From assembly GCF_022654015.1 (NCBI RefSeq), contig NZ_CP073063.1:558001-622000 (forward strand): 64,000 bases of DNA, read 5' to 3'. This document shows, in pieces, positions 18,133-27,077 of the stretch. Position numbers and translations under genes: made by a program. Within the stretch, counting starts at the first letter, position 1; the number at the start of each line of letters is the position of its first letter. Source of the DNA: Brevundimonas diminuta. Lineage in GTDB: Bacteria > Pseudomonadota > Alphaproteobacteria > Caulobacterales > Caulobacteraceae. The notes under the pieces are model-generated. The model made no database searches and was not told the origin of the DNA. It worked only from the letters and a program-made list of their open reading frames with translations.

Positions 18133-18789
18133 ATGTCTCCCGGTCCCGAACAGTCCGTCATGCTTTCCCTGCTGGGCGGCGGCTTCGTTGCGGCCTTTCT
18201 GCATGCGGCTCTGCCGACCCATTGGCTGCCCTTCACCCTGGTGGGACGGGCGCAAGGCTGGCGGCCGTCGCGGATCCTGATGGCGGTGACGGTCGCGGGC
18301 CTGGCCCATATCGCCACGACGGCGGTGGTCGGCGCTCTGATCGTGGCGGCGGGTCTGGCGTTGGATCAGTGGATCCAAGGCGTTCTGCCCCACTTGGCGG
18401 CGGTGCTGCTGTTCCTGTTCGGCGCCTTCTATCTGGCGCGCGCGACCCTGAAGCGCCCGGCCATGGCCGGTGGTCCTGCGGTCGAGACGCCCGAGCCGGC
18501 CGTGTCCGACAAGGCCGCCTTCCTCGGTCTGGTCGCCATGATGGCGGTCTCGCCGGGCGAAGTTCTGCTGCCCATCTATTTGTCTTCGGCCTCGGCGGGT
18601 CTTGGCGCCCTGGCGCTGCTGACGGTGGTGTTCGCGGCGGGGACGATCGCCGGCATGGCGGTCTTCACGGCCCTGGCCAGCGCCGGCGCCTCGATCCTGC
18701 GGCTGGAGCGATGGGCGCGATATGAGGGGGCGGTGCTGGGCGTGGCTTTGATCGCTCTCGGCCTCGTTGTCGCCATGCACCAACACTGA
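18133..18789 (+). CDS. Polytopic membrane protein, likely metal transporter (SafE/NicO/HupE-like)
   Basis: The 218 residues hold about six membrane helices. Conserved-looking polar residues lie in or next to helices: H24 and H30 in FLHAALPTHWLPF, H59 in AGLAHIATTA, and the SPGEVLLPIY motif in helix 4, as in TauE/SafE and nickel/cobalt transporter relatives. The neighbouring CDF gene and the metalloregulator-like palindromes on both sides suggest zinc or another divalent metal. Direction of transport cannot be told from sequence. ATG 18133 is preceded by AGGGCCGATC. Family-level call only. Confidence 0.7.
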   Translation: MSPGPEQSVMLSLLGGGFVAAFLHAALPTHWLPFTLVGRAQGWRPSRILMAVTVAGLAHIATTAVVGALIVAAGLALDQWIQGVLPHLAAVLLFLFGAFYLARATLKRPAMAGGPAVETPEPAVSDKAAFLGLVAMMAVSPGEVLLPIYLSSASAGLGALALLTVVFAAGTIAGMAVFTALASAGASILRLERWARYEGAVLGVALIALGLVVAMHQH

Positions 18790-18797
18790 GGCGATAT

Positions 18798-18828
18798 TAC
18801 ATGATAACATTCAATGCGTTATCATGTA
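18798..18828. promoter_or_regulatory. Perfect 11-bp inverted repeat upstream of the CDF transporter gene
   Basis: TACATGATAAC (18798-18808) and its exact complement GTTATCATGTA (18818-18828) are separated by nine bases. No T-run follows, so a terminator is unlikely. Its place 39 bases before the CDF start fits an operator for a metal-responsive repressor or activator. Confidence 0.6.
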
Positions 18829-18867
18829 GCGGCTTGGCTGTTTCACCAGAGGGCGTATAGGCGAGCC

Positions 18868-19857
18868 ATGAACGCCGCGCACGACCACAGCCCCAGCCAC
18901 CGGCATGACCACGATCATGCGGATCACGGCCATGGGCATTCTCACAGTCACCACGGACACAGCCACGGCCACGTCGGCCATAGCCACGGTCCGGTGGACA
19001 CCGGCGACTGGCGCTATGCCGTCGGCCTGGTGGTCAATCTGGCCTTCGTCGCGTGCGAGTTCGGCGCGGGGCTGATCGCGGATTCGACCGCTCTGCTGGC
19101 CGACGCCGGGCATAATCTGTCAGACGTGCTGGGTCTGGCCATGGCGGGCGGCGCGGCCTGGCTGGCGCGGCGCGGCGCACATGGGGCGGCGGGCGGTCGG
19201 CGCACCTATGGTTTCGGCAAGGCGACGGTGCTGGCGGCGCTTGCCAATGCGCTGCTGCTGATCTTCGCCTGCGGGGCCATCGCGTTCGAGGCCGTGCGGC
19301 GGTTCAACGAGCCCGCCCCGGTCGGGTCGGGCGTCATCATGGCGGTCGCGGGCATCGGCTTCGTCATCAACCTGGGCACCGCGCTGCTGTTCATGAGGTC
19401 GCAACACGACCTGAATGCGCGCGGCGCCTATCTGCACATGATGGCCGACGCGGGCGTGTCGCTGGGCGTGGTGCTGGCCGGCGGGCTGATCATGATGACC
19501 GGCTGGTCGGTGGTCGATCCGCTGGTCAGCCTGGTGATCGTCGTCGTGATCCTGTGGTCGACCTGGGGCCTGCTGAAGGACTCGGTCAATCTGGCCATGG
19601 ACGGCGCCCCGACGGGCGTGGACGTGCCGGCTCTGGAACAGGCGCTGGTCGGCCTGCCGGGCGTGCGAGCCGTGCACGATCTGCACGTCTGGGGACTGTC
19701 GACGACCGAGACGGCGCTGACCGCCCACCTGGTGCACGACCGCGCCGACACGGCGGCCCTGATCTGCGAGGCCCAGGCCGTGGCGAAGCGCTACGCCATC
19801 GGCCACACGACATTGCAGCTGGAGACCGAGCCGCTGCCGGATTGCCCGGGCTGCTGA
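18868..19857 (+). CDS. Cation diffusion facilitator (zinc-type) with His-rich N-terminus
   Basis: The protein has 329 residues. The start is ATG 18868 behind GGCGAGCC. Residues 5-45 are dense in His and Asp (HDH, HGHSHSHHGHSHGH), a metal-binding tail. Six membrane helices follow. The CDF metal site pair is visible as HNxxD in LLADAGHNLSDVL (helix 2) and HxxxD in YLHMMADAGVS (helix 5), the arrangement of Zn/Co exporters such as CzcD/ZitB/DmeF. The C-terminal cytoplasmic domain has VHDLHVWGLS. It exports divalent cations by proton exchange. Convergent with murI, with a 4-base gap. Confidence 0.93.
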   Translation: MNAAHDHSPSHRHDHDHADHGHGHSHSHHGHSHGHVGHSHGPVDTGDWRYAVGLVVNLAFVACEFGAGLIADSTALLADAGHNLSDVLGLAMAGGAAWLARRGAHGAAGGRRTYGFGKATVLAALANALLLIFACGAIAFEAVRRFNEPAPVGSGVIMAVAGIGFVINLGTALLFMRSQHDLNARGAYLHMMADAGVSLGVVLAGGLIMMTGWSVVDPLVSLVIVVVILWSTWGLLKDSVNLAMDGAPTGVDVPALEQALVGLPGVRAVHDLHVWGLSTTETALTAHLVHDRADTAALICEAQAVAKRYAIGHTTLQLETEPLPDCPGC

Positions 19858-19861
19858 GCTA

Positions 19862-20719
19862 TCAGGCCTGTTCGAACGTCACCGGCGCGCCCCAGAACTG
19901 GGACACCAGTTCCGACTGCGGCCCGGCCTGGCCGGTGGTCAGGAAGTCGCGACGCCCGCTGTCGCCCAGATCGTATTCGGGGTGCGCCTTGAAATAGCGC
20001 TCCAGCGCATCCGCCACCGCCGTCGGCTGTTCGATCAGAACGGTGCCGGCCGGCAGGGCCTGGGCGAACAGTTCGGCGACGATCTCATAGTGGGTGCAGC
20101 CCAGGATGGCTTTGTCCGGGTGGCGGCCGATGCGGCGACGCAGCGCATCGACGTGGTCGTCGATCACCACCTTCAGCTCCTCCGGCGGCGCGCCCAGTTC
20201 GATCAGACCCGCCAGGCCGGGGCAGGGTTCAGAGAAGACGGCGATGTCCTCGCGCCGCTTGTCGATCTCGATCTCATAGACGCGGCTGATGGCGGTGGCG
20301 GCGGTGCAGAAGACGCCGGTGATGTCGATGGAGGCGACCTTTTCGCCCTCCTGCGGGCGCTCGGCCTCGAAGCTCCAGGGCTTGCCGGTCGCCGCCTCGA
20401 TGGTCGGGACGATGATGCCCAGGATGTTGACCGGGCGGCCCAGACGCTCGCGCAGACCTGGCATCCAGGTCTGTTGCAGGCGGCGAAGCGCGATGGCGCT
20501 GGCGGTGTTGCAGGCCAGGACGACGACGGAGGCGCCGGCATCGAACAGACGCTCGCAACCGGTTTTCGTCAGTTCGACGATGTCTTCGCCGCCGCGCCCG
20601 CCGTAGGGGGCGTGGGCCTGATCGGCCAGATACACGAAGTCCCGCTGGGGGAAGCGTCGGGTCAGTTCGCGGTGGACGGTCAGGCCGCCCACGCCGGAGT
20701 CGAAAACGCCAATAGCCAT
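19862..20719 (-). CDS. murI: Glutamate racemase
   Basis: The protein has 285 residues. It interconverts L- and D-glutamate for peptidoglycan. The two catalytic cysteines are C70 in ACNTAS and C208 in GCTHY, and the N-terminal DSGVGG block is at 7-12. The ATG at 20719 gives MAIGVFDSG. Monocistronic, convergent with the CDF gene and divergent from the M3 peptidase gene. Family assignment is secure. Confidence 0.96.
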   Translation of the reverse strand: MAIGVFDSGVGGLTVHRELTRRFPQRDFVYLADQAHAPYGGRGGEDIVELTKTGCERLFDAGASVVVLACNTASAIALRRLQQTWMPGLRERLGRPVNILGIIVPTIEAATGKPWSFEAERPQEGEKVASIDITGVFCTAATAISRVYEIEIDKRREDIAVFSEPCPGLAGLIELGAPPEELKVVIDDHVDALRRRIGRHPDKAILGCTHYEIVAELFAQALPAGTVLIEQPTAVADALERYFKAHPEYDLGDSGRRDFLTTGQAGPQSELVSQFWGAPVTFEQA

Positions 20720-20848
20720 GGCCCGGCTTTAGAACAGTGCGACGACGTATCCAACCGGATTGGCGACAAGTTTATCCCCGCGTCAGGTGACGGGGGCGAT
20801 CCGTGCGCCTAAGTGTATCGCAACCATGATCTTGTTTCGGAGCATTCC

Positions 20849-23035
20849 ATGCATAGACGCCAGCTTCTCATCGCGGGCGGCAGCCTGATGGCCCTGTCGG
20901 CCTGCGCTTCCACGGGCGCGACCTCGGGCGGGTCTGCTGCGGCGCCGTCCGCCGCCAGCGTCGCCGAGGAAGCGCGCATCGCCCGCGCCGTCCTGCCCCG
21001 CCAGACGCCGCGCGCCGAGCTGCTGCAGGCCTGGACCGGGAAGTATGACGGCGTTCCGCCCTTCGACAAGGTGACGCCGGCCAAGCTGCGCGAAGCCATG
21101 CTGGAAGGCATCGAACTGCAACGCGCCGATATCGCCGCCATCGCCAACAACCCCGAGGCCCCGACCTTCGCCAACACCATGGCGGCGCTGGAGCTGGCCG
21201 GCGAGCCGCTGGACCGGGCGTCCAATGTGTATGGCGTTATGACCTCCAACATCGGCGGCGAAGCCTATGACGCGGTCGACACCGAGCTGTCGCCGCTGCT
21301 GTCCGCGGCTTCCGACGAGATCACCTTCAACGAGAAGCTGTTCCAGCGGGTCAAGGCCGTCGCCGACACCGCGGACGCGGCGGGCCTCAGCGCCCAACAG
21401 AAGCGTCTGGCCGAGCGTCGCCGCGACGCCTTCATCCGTTCGGGCGCCAATCTGGACGCGGCCGGCAAGGCCGAGCTGGGCCGGATCAACACCGCCCTGT
21501 CCAACGCCTTCACCCGCTTCGGCCAGAAGGTTGTCGCCGATGAGAACGCCTGGACGCTGATCCCCAACGAGGCGGGCGTGCGAGGCCTGCCGGACTCCAA
21601 CAAGGCGGCCGCCGCCAGCGCGGCGCGCAGCCGCAATCTGCAGGGCTGGGCGATCCTGAACACGCGATCGGCGGTCGATCCCTTCCTGACCTTCGCCGAC
21701 GATCGGGCCCTGCGCGAGCAGGTCTGGAAGAAGTTCGTCAATCGCGGCGACAACGGCGACGCCAACGACACCAACGCGACCATCGCCGAGATCGTGAAGC
21801 TGCGCGACCAACGCGCCAAGCTGCTGGGCTATCGCAACCACGCCGAACTGCGCATGCAGGACACGATGGCCAAGACCCCGGCCAATGCTCAGGCCCTGAT
21901 GGACCGCGTCTGGGCGCCGGCCAAGGCCCGCGTCGCCGAGGAAGTCGCCGACATGAAGGCGATCGCCGGCTTCGACATCGAGCCATGGGACTACCTCTAC
22001 TTCGCCGAGAAGGTGCGTAAGGCCAAGTACGACCTGGATCAGAACCAGCTGAAGCCCTACTTCGAGCTGAACGCGGTCCGCGCCGGCTCCTTCGCCATGG
22101 CCGAGCGCCTTTACGGCTTCCAGTTCAAGAAGCTGCCCAAGGGGTCGGTGCCGACCTTCGAGCCGGACGTCGAGGCCTATGAGGTCTATGATAAGAGCCG
22201 GGACGGCCGCCTGATCGGTCTCTACTACACCGACGATTACGCCCGCCCCGGCAAGCGTTCGGGCGCCTGGATGACCACCTATCGGTCGTTCTCGCAGCTG
22301 GACGGCTCCAAGGTCATCCTGGCCTCGAACAACAACAATTTCACCAAGCCGGAGCCGGGCGAGCCCGTGCTGATCTCGCTGGACGACGCCGAGACCCTGT
22401 TCCACGAGTTCGGCCACGCCCTGCACTATCTGTCGTCGGTGGTGACCTATCCGTCGTACGGCAATACGCCGCGCGACTTCGTGGAATATCCGTCGCAGGT
22501 GCACGAGCACTGGGTGCTGAGCCGCCCGATCCTGGACGGCTATCTGAAGCACTATCAGACGGGCGCGGCCATGCCGGCCGAACTGGTCAACAAGATCGAG
22601 GCCGCAGCCACCTTCAACCAGGGCTATGCGACCGTCAGCTATCTGTCCTCGGCCATCGTGGACATGGATTTGCACACGCAGGCCGTGCCGCCGACCGACA
22701 TCGACGCGTTCGAAAAGGCCAGCCTGGCGCGGATTGGCATGCCCAAGGAGATCGTGATGCGGCACCGCCTGCCGCAGTTCAATCACCTGTTCACGTCGGA
22801 CGCCTATTCGGCGGGCTACTACAGCTATCTGTGGTCCGAGACGATGGACGCCGACACCTGGGCCTATTTCGAAGAGTCGGGCGACGTGTTCAATCCGGAC
22901 ATCGCCGGCCGCTTCAAGTCGATCATGCTGGCGCCGGGCAACACCACCGATCGCGCCGAAGCCTATCGCGCCTTCCGCGGTCGCGACCCGGACGTGGCGG
23001 CCCTGCTGAAGGTCCGGGGCTTCCCTGTTTCCTAA
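20849..23035 (+). CDS. dcp: M3-family peptidyl-dipeptidase (Dcp-like) lipoprotein
   Basis: The protein has 728 residues. The start at ATG 20849 (behind CGGAGCATTCC) gives MHRRQLLIAGGSLMALSACAS, a lipoprotein signal with lipobox LSAC, so the enzyme is periplasmic; an open start at 20813 would bury it. The zinc motif is HEFGH at 519-523 with the second-shell YAGYYSYLWSE segment further on, typical of M3 thimet/Dcp peptidases. It removes C-terminal dipeptides from peptides. Single gene with its own terminator. Confidence 0.93.
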   Translation: MHRRQLLIAGGSLMALSACASTGATSGGSAAAPSAASVAEEARIARAVLPRQTPRAELLQAWTGKYDGVPPFDKVTPAKLREAMLEGIELQRADIAAIANNPEAPTFANTMAALELAGEPLDRASNVYGVMTSNIGGEAYDAVDTELSPLLSAASDEITFNEKLFQRVKAVADTADAAGLSAQQKRLAERRRDAFIRSGANLDAAGKAELGRINTALSNAFTRFGQKVVADENAWTLIPNEAGVRGLPDSNKAAAASAARSRNLQGWAILNTRSAVDPFLTFADDRALREQVWKKFVNRGDNGDANDTNATIAEIVKLRDQRAKLLGYRNHAELRMQDTMAKTPANAQALMDRVWAPAKARVAEEVADMKAIAGFDIEPWDYLYFAEKVRKAKYDLDQNQLKPYFELNAVRAGSFAMAERLYGFQFKKLPKGSVPTFEPDVEAYEVYDKSRDGRLIGLYYTDDYARPGKRSGAWMTTYRSFSQLDGSKVILASNNNNFTKPEPGEPVLISLDDAETLFHEFGHALHYLSSVVTYPSYGNTPRDFVEYPSQVHEHWVLSRPILDGYLKHYQTGAAMPAELVNKIEAAATFNQGYATVSYLSSAIVDMDLHTQAVPPTDIDAFEKASLARIGMPKEIVMRHRLPQFNHLFTSDAYSAGYYSYLWSETMDADTWAYFEESGDVFNPDIAGRFKSIMLAPGNTTDRAEAYRAFRGRDPDVAALLKVRGFPVS

Positions 23036-23120
23036 GCGCCCTACCGGCCTTCGGCCTACTTGAGGGCGGTGAGCTATCGCCGTCATGTGACCTGAGGCCG
23101 ATTGGTGACTGAATGAGCTG

Positions 23121-23156
23121 ACGGCCGGCGGAGCGATCCGCCGGCCGTTTCGTTTG
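23121..23156 (+). terminator. Rho-independent terminator after the M3 peptidase gene
   Basis: Perfect 12-bp stem ACGGCCGGCGGA (23121-23132) / TCCGCCGGCCGT (23137-23148) with GCGA loop, followed by TTTCGTTT. Confidence 0.85.
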
Positions 23157-23209
23157 GCTGAAACCTGGCCTAGAGCAGGTCGAGACCCGCGCAGATCCCG
23201 GAACCCCGC

Positions 23210-24175
23210 ATGACCGTCGTCGCCTCCTACGTCTATCGCGACGGTCAGCGCGTGCGTGAGGCGCCGCTGACGCCCGAGGGGCTGGCGTTGAAGCCGGGTG
23301 AGTTCGTCTGGATCGGCCTTTACGATCCCACGGACGCCGAGATCGAGATCCTGGTCGATCGGTTCAAGCTGCATCCGCTGGCGGTCGAGGACGCCCTGGC
23401 GGCGCACCAGATGCCCAAGGTCGAGGTCTATGGCCGCGAACTGTTCGTCGTGGCGCGCACGGCGATGAAGATCGATGACCGGCTGGCCTATGGCGAAACG
23501 CACGTCTTCGTCGGCGACGACCATGTGGTCAGCATCCGGCACGGCTCGGCTCGCGCCCACAACCATCTGCGTACACAGCTGGAAGCCTCGCCCCTGCAGC
23601 TGAAGAAGGGTCCGGACTTCGTTCTGCATGGCATTCTGGACTTCATCGTCGACGCCTATGCTCCCATCGTCGACGATGTCGAGGACAGCGTTCTGGAGAT
23701 GGAACAGCGGACGCTGGACGCCTTCCTGTCGCGGCTGGAAATCCGCCGGCTGTTCACCCTGCGCCGCGAGCTGCTGAAGTTCCGGCGCATCCTGGGGCCG
23801 ATGGAAGAGGTGCTGGGACGGCTTCAGTCGCTGGACCTGCCCTGTATCGATCCGGACGTTCGGCCCTATTTCCGCGACGTCGGCGACCACGTGCGGCGGG
23901 TGAACAGCCGGCTGGGGGGCTTGAACGACATCCTGTCGTCGGTGTTCGAGGTCGCCAATCTGCTGGAGCAGCAACGCCAGGGCCTGATCACCCGCAAACT
24001 CGCCGCCTGGGCCGCTATTCTGGCCGTGCCGACTGCCATCGCCGGCATCTACGGCATGAACTTCGAACACATGCCCGAGCTGCGCTGGGAATACGGATAC
24101 TATGCGGTTCTGGTCGTGATCGCGGCCATTTGCGCGGCGCTGTATGTGACGTTCAAACGGACGAAGTGGCTGTAG
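23210..24175 (+). CDS. corA: CorA-family magnesium/cobalt transporter
   Basis: The protein has 321 residues. A large cytoplasmic N-domain is followed by two C-terminal helices. The pore signature GMN is at 282-284 in IYGMNFEHMPEL, and the protein ends in the basic KRTKWL. It forms a pentameric channel for Mg2+ (also Co2+/Ni2+) in the inner membrane. ATG 23210 is behind CGGAACCCCGC. Its stop codon (24173-24175) abuts the ppc stop (24176) with no gap. Some GMN proteins export zinc (ZntB); the MPEL tail favours CorA. Confidence 0.93.
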   Translation: MTVVASYVYRDGQRVREAPLTPEGLALKPGEFVWIGLYDPTDAEIEILVDRFKLHPLAVEDALAAHQMPKVEVYGRELFVVARTAMKIDDRLAYGETHVFVGDDHVVSIRHGSARAHNHLRTQLEASPLQLKKGPDFVLHGILDFIVDAYAPIVDDVEDSVLEMEQRTLDAFLSRLEIRRLFTLRRELLKFRRILGPMEEVLGRLQSLDLPCIDPDVRPYFRDVGDHVRRVNSRLGGLNDILSSVFEVANLLEQQRQGLITRKLAAWAAILAVPTAIAGIYGMNFEHMPELRWEYGYYAVLVVIAAICAALYVTFKRTKWL

Positions 24176-26875
24176 TCAGCCGCTGTTCCTCAACCCCGCC
24201 GCCACGCCGTTGATGGCCAGAAGAATGCCCTCGCGGACGCGGGGGTCGTCGTCGCCTGCGCGGCGGCGGCGGATCAGCTCGATCTGGACGTGGTTCAGCG
24301 GCTCGACATAGGGCATCCGCAGCCGGATCAGTCGGTCCAGCTCGGGCTGACCGCCCAAGAGGGCGTCATGGCCGGTGATTGCCAGGATGGCGTCGTGAGT
24401 GCGCTGCCACTCCTCGCGGATTTCGCCATAGATGCGAGACGCCAGCGACGCATCGGGGACCAGGGTGGCGTAGCGGCGGGCGATGGTCATATCGGACTTG
24501 GCCATGACCATCTCCATGTTCTGGACCAGGGTCTTGAAGAAGGGCCAGGCCTCGGCCATCGCCTTCAACTCGCCCATGTCCTTGCCCTGCACCGCCGAGC
24601 CGAAGCCGAACCAGCCGGGCAGCATGACCCGGCTTTGCGACCAGCTGAACACCCAGGGAATGGCCCGCAGATCCTCGATCCGCGTCGAGGCGGTGCGCGA
24701 CGACGGGCGCGAGCCGATCTTCAGATCGGCGATCTCGGCGATGGGGGTGGCGGCGCGGTAGTAGTCGACGAAGCCGTCGGTCTCATAGACCAGCTTGCGA
24801 TAGGCGGCCATCGAACGCGCCGAAAGGTCCGACAGGGTCGCGCCATGTTCGGCGGTGAAGGCGTGATCTGTCCCCTTGCCCAGCGAGGCCAGCATGGCGC
24901 CGCAGGTCAGGGCGTCCAGATTGCGAAGCGCAATTTCCGGTTCGCCGTATTTGTTGGCGATCACCTCGCCCTGTTCGGTGGTGCGGATGCGGCCCTGGAC
25001 CGTGCCTTCCGGCTGGGCCAGGACGCCGGCGAAGGACGAACCGCCGCCGCGCCCGACCGTGCCGCCGCGCCCATGGAACAGCTGCAGCTTCAGCCCGTGC
25101 TTCTGCGTCACCTCGACCAGGGCGCGCGAGGCCTCGTGCAGCTCCCAGCCCGAGGTCAGGTAGGAGCCGTCCTTGTTCGAATCCGAATAGCCGATCATCA
25201 CCTCCTGCACCCCGCGCGCCTTGGCGACGGCGAGGGCCGACGGCTCCTGCAACAGCCGCTCCAGTGTGGGGCGGGCGGCGCGAAGGTCCTCGATGGTTTC
25301 GAACAGAGGCGCGGCCTGGATGGGGCAGGCGGTGGGGTCTTCGGGTCGGTAGAGACCGACCTCCTTGAGCAGCAGATAGACTTCCAGCAGGTCGGACGCC
25401 GCGTCCGTCTTGGACACGATGTGGGTGCGGATCGCCTGGGGGCCGAAGGCGGCGAGGGCGGTCGCCGCCGCCTGAAGGATGGCGCGCTCCTTCAGCGTTT
25501 CCGGCTCATAGTCGGCATAGGGGCTGAACAGCAGGCGCGACGACGCCAGTTCGGCGGCCAGCACCTTCAGCCGGCCCTCCTCGTCCAGCGCCAGATAATC
25601 GGACTGTACGCCCGCGACCTTCAGCAGGTCGGCGACGACGCGCTCGTGGACGTCGGCGTTCTGGCGCATGTCCAGGGTCGCCATATGGAAGCCGAACACC
25701 TCGACCGCCGTGATCAGGTCGCTGAGCCGGTCGTCGGCGAAGACGCCGCCGTGGTGCGACACCAGGCTGTCGTGAAGCGTCTTCAGATCAGACTCGAAGG
25801 CGTCGGGGCCGGGATAGGGTTCGGCCTGGACAGCCGGGCGACGGGGCGGCGGGGCTTCGCCCAGCTTCTCGTGGGTGGCGGCCAGGCGGGCATAGACGCC
25901 GGTCAGGGCGCGGCGATAGGGCTCGTCCGCGCGGTGGGGCGAGGGATCGTGGGCGGCGTCGGCCAGGGCCTGAAGCTCGGGCGACACCTGAGCCAGTTCG
26001 GCCGCGAGGCTGAGTTCGGCGCCCAGGGCGTGGACCTCGTCCAGATAGAAGGTCAGCACGGCCCGCGCCTGGGTGCGGAAGGCGGCGGCCATGATCGTGG
26101 CGTCCACGTTGGGATTGCCGTCGCGGTCGCCGCCGACCCAGGTGCCGACGCGCATGAAGGGCTTAAGCTCGGGCGCGTCCAGCAGCCGCCGCCAGGCCGA
26201 CAACTGCTTGGGCGCGACGTGCAGGAAGATGCGGTCCAGGAAGGAGACGACCGTGTCGATCTCGTCCTGCACCACCAGGCCCTGGGTGCGGACCAGACGC
26301 GTGGCCCACAGGATGACGATCTGACGGCGCAGCGGTTCGGCGATGGCCTCCAGGGTGCAGGCGTCGCCGGCCTTGTCGCAGGCGTCCAGCAGGTCGGTGA
26401 TGGCGGCGATACGGTCGATGACGCTCTTGCGCCGGACCTCGGACGGGTGGGCGGTCAGGACGGGCGAGATCAGCGACTGATCCAGCAGGGCGCGTACGGC
26501 CTCGCGATCCACGCCCTGGTCGGCCAGACGCTTCAGCGCGCCTTCGGGCGTGTCGGGACGGGCGCCGGCCTCGGCCTGGCTTTGGGCGCGCCTGCGGGTC
26601 GAGCGGTCTTCGGCGATATTGGCCAAGAGGGAGAACAGGGCAAAGCCGTGGGCCAGACCGGCCGCCTGATCCACCGACATGGCGGTCAGCAGCTTCTCAA
26701 GCCGCTTGGCGGGGTGCGAGGCCGGGTCGCGGTGATAGGCGATTGACGCCTGGCGCACCGCCTCGACATGGTCGAACAGGGCCTGACCGCCCTCGTCGCG
26801 GATGATGTCGCCCAGAATGCCGCCCAGCAGTCGAACTTCGTCACGCAGGGCGTCGTCGGCGGCGGGGCTCATCAT
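24176..26875 (-). CDS. ppc: Phosphoenolpyruvate carboxylase
   Basis: The protein has 899 residues. It carboxylates PEP to oxaloacetate, refilling the TCA cycle. Active-site blocks are VLTAHPSEVRRKS, VGGDRDGNPNV, YSDSNKDGSYLTSGW and FHGRGGTVGRGGG. The C-terminus is INGVAAGLRNSG, close to the family QNTG end. The frame is open far upstream, but 26875 is chosen because CCAGGATATTTCAG places AGGA eight bases before it and the protein then begins like other PPCs. Convergent with corA; divergent from the deacetylase gene with a 202-base gap that shows no clear motif. Confidence 0.95.
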   Translation of the reverse strand: MMSPAADDALRDEVRLLGGILGDIIRDEGGQALFDHVEAVRQASIAYHRDPASHPAKRLEKLLTAMSVDQAAGLAHGFALFSLLANIAEDRSTRRRAQSQAEAGARPDTPEGALKRLADQGVDREAVRALLDQSLISPVLTAHPSEVRRKSVIDRIAAITDLLDACDKAGDACTLEAIAEPLRRQIVILWATRLVRTQGLVVQDEIDTVVSFLDRIFLHVAPKQLSAWRRLLDAPELKPFMRVGTWVGGDRDGNPNVDATIMAAAFRTQARAVLTFYLDEVHALGAELSLAAELAQVSPELQALADAAHDPSPHRADEPYRRALTGVYARLAATHEKLGEAPPPRRPAVQAEPYPGPDAFESDLKTLHDSLVSHHGGVFADDRLSDLITAVEVFGFHMATLDMRQNADVHERVVADLLKVAGVQSDYLALDEEGRLKVLAAELASSRLLFSPYADYEPETLKERAILQAAATALAAFGPQAIRTHIVSKTDAASDLLEVYLLLKEVGLYRPEDPTACPIQAAPLFETIEDLRAARPTLERLLQEPSALAVAKARGVQEVMIGYSDSNKDGSYLTSGWELHEASRALVEVTQKHGLKLQLFHGRGGTVGRGGGSSFAGVLAQPEGTVQGRIRTTEQGEVIANKYGEPEIALRNLDALTCGAMLASLGKGTDHAFTAEHGATLSDLSARSMAAYRKLVYETDGFVDYYRAATPIAEIADLKIGSRPSSRTASTRIEDLRAIPWVFSWSQSRVMLPGWFGFGSAVQGKDMGELKAMAEAWPFFKTLVQNMEMVMAKSDMTIARRYATLVPDASLASRIYGEIREEWQRTHDAILAITGHDALLGGQPELDRLIRLRMPYVEPLNHVQIELIRRRRAGDDDPRVREGILLAINGVAAGLRNSG

Positions 26876-27077
26876 CTGAAATATCCTGGGACGGCTTGGG
26901 GTCGGCGCGGGGAGATCGGCATCTGGAAGGGCGAAGTCGCCCACGTCAACGCACGATCCGTGACAGCCGCCCCCAGAAATCACCGCGTCGATCATGGTGA
27001 ACCGCCCGTTAGGGTTTCTTAACCGACGGCGCGCGATGATGCGGGCGTAGGATTCCAGATCGGTTCCACTCTTGCCC

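Noticed and set aside
20783..24070. 1095-codon open frame on the minus strand
   Set aside because: Antisense to the M3 peptidase and corA; no family sequence. High-GC shadow.
24290..26746. 818-codon open frame on the plus strand
   Set aside because: Antisense to ppc; no recognisable protein.
27010..27030. TTAG-like and TTAA elements resembling a CtrA box
   Set aside because: Start-to-start spacing is 10, not the 11 of TTAA-N7-TTAA.
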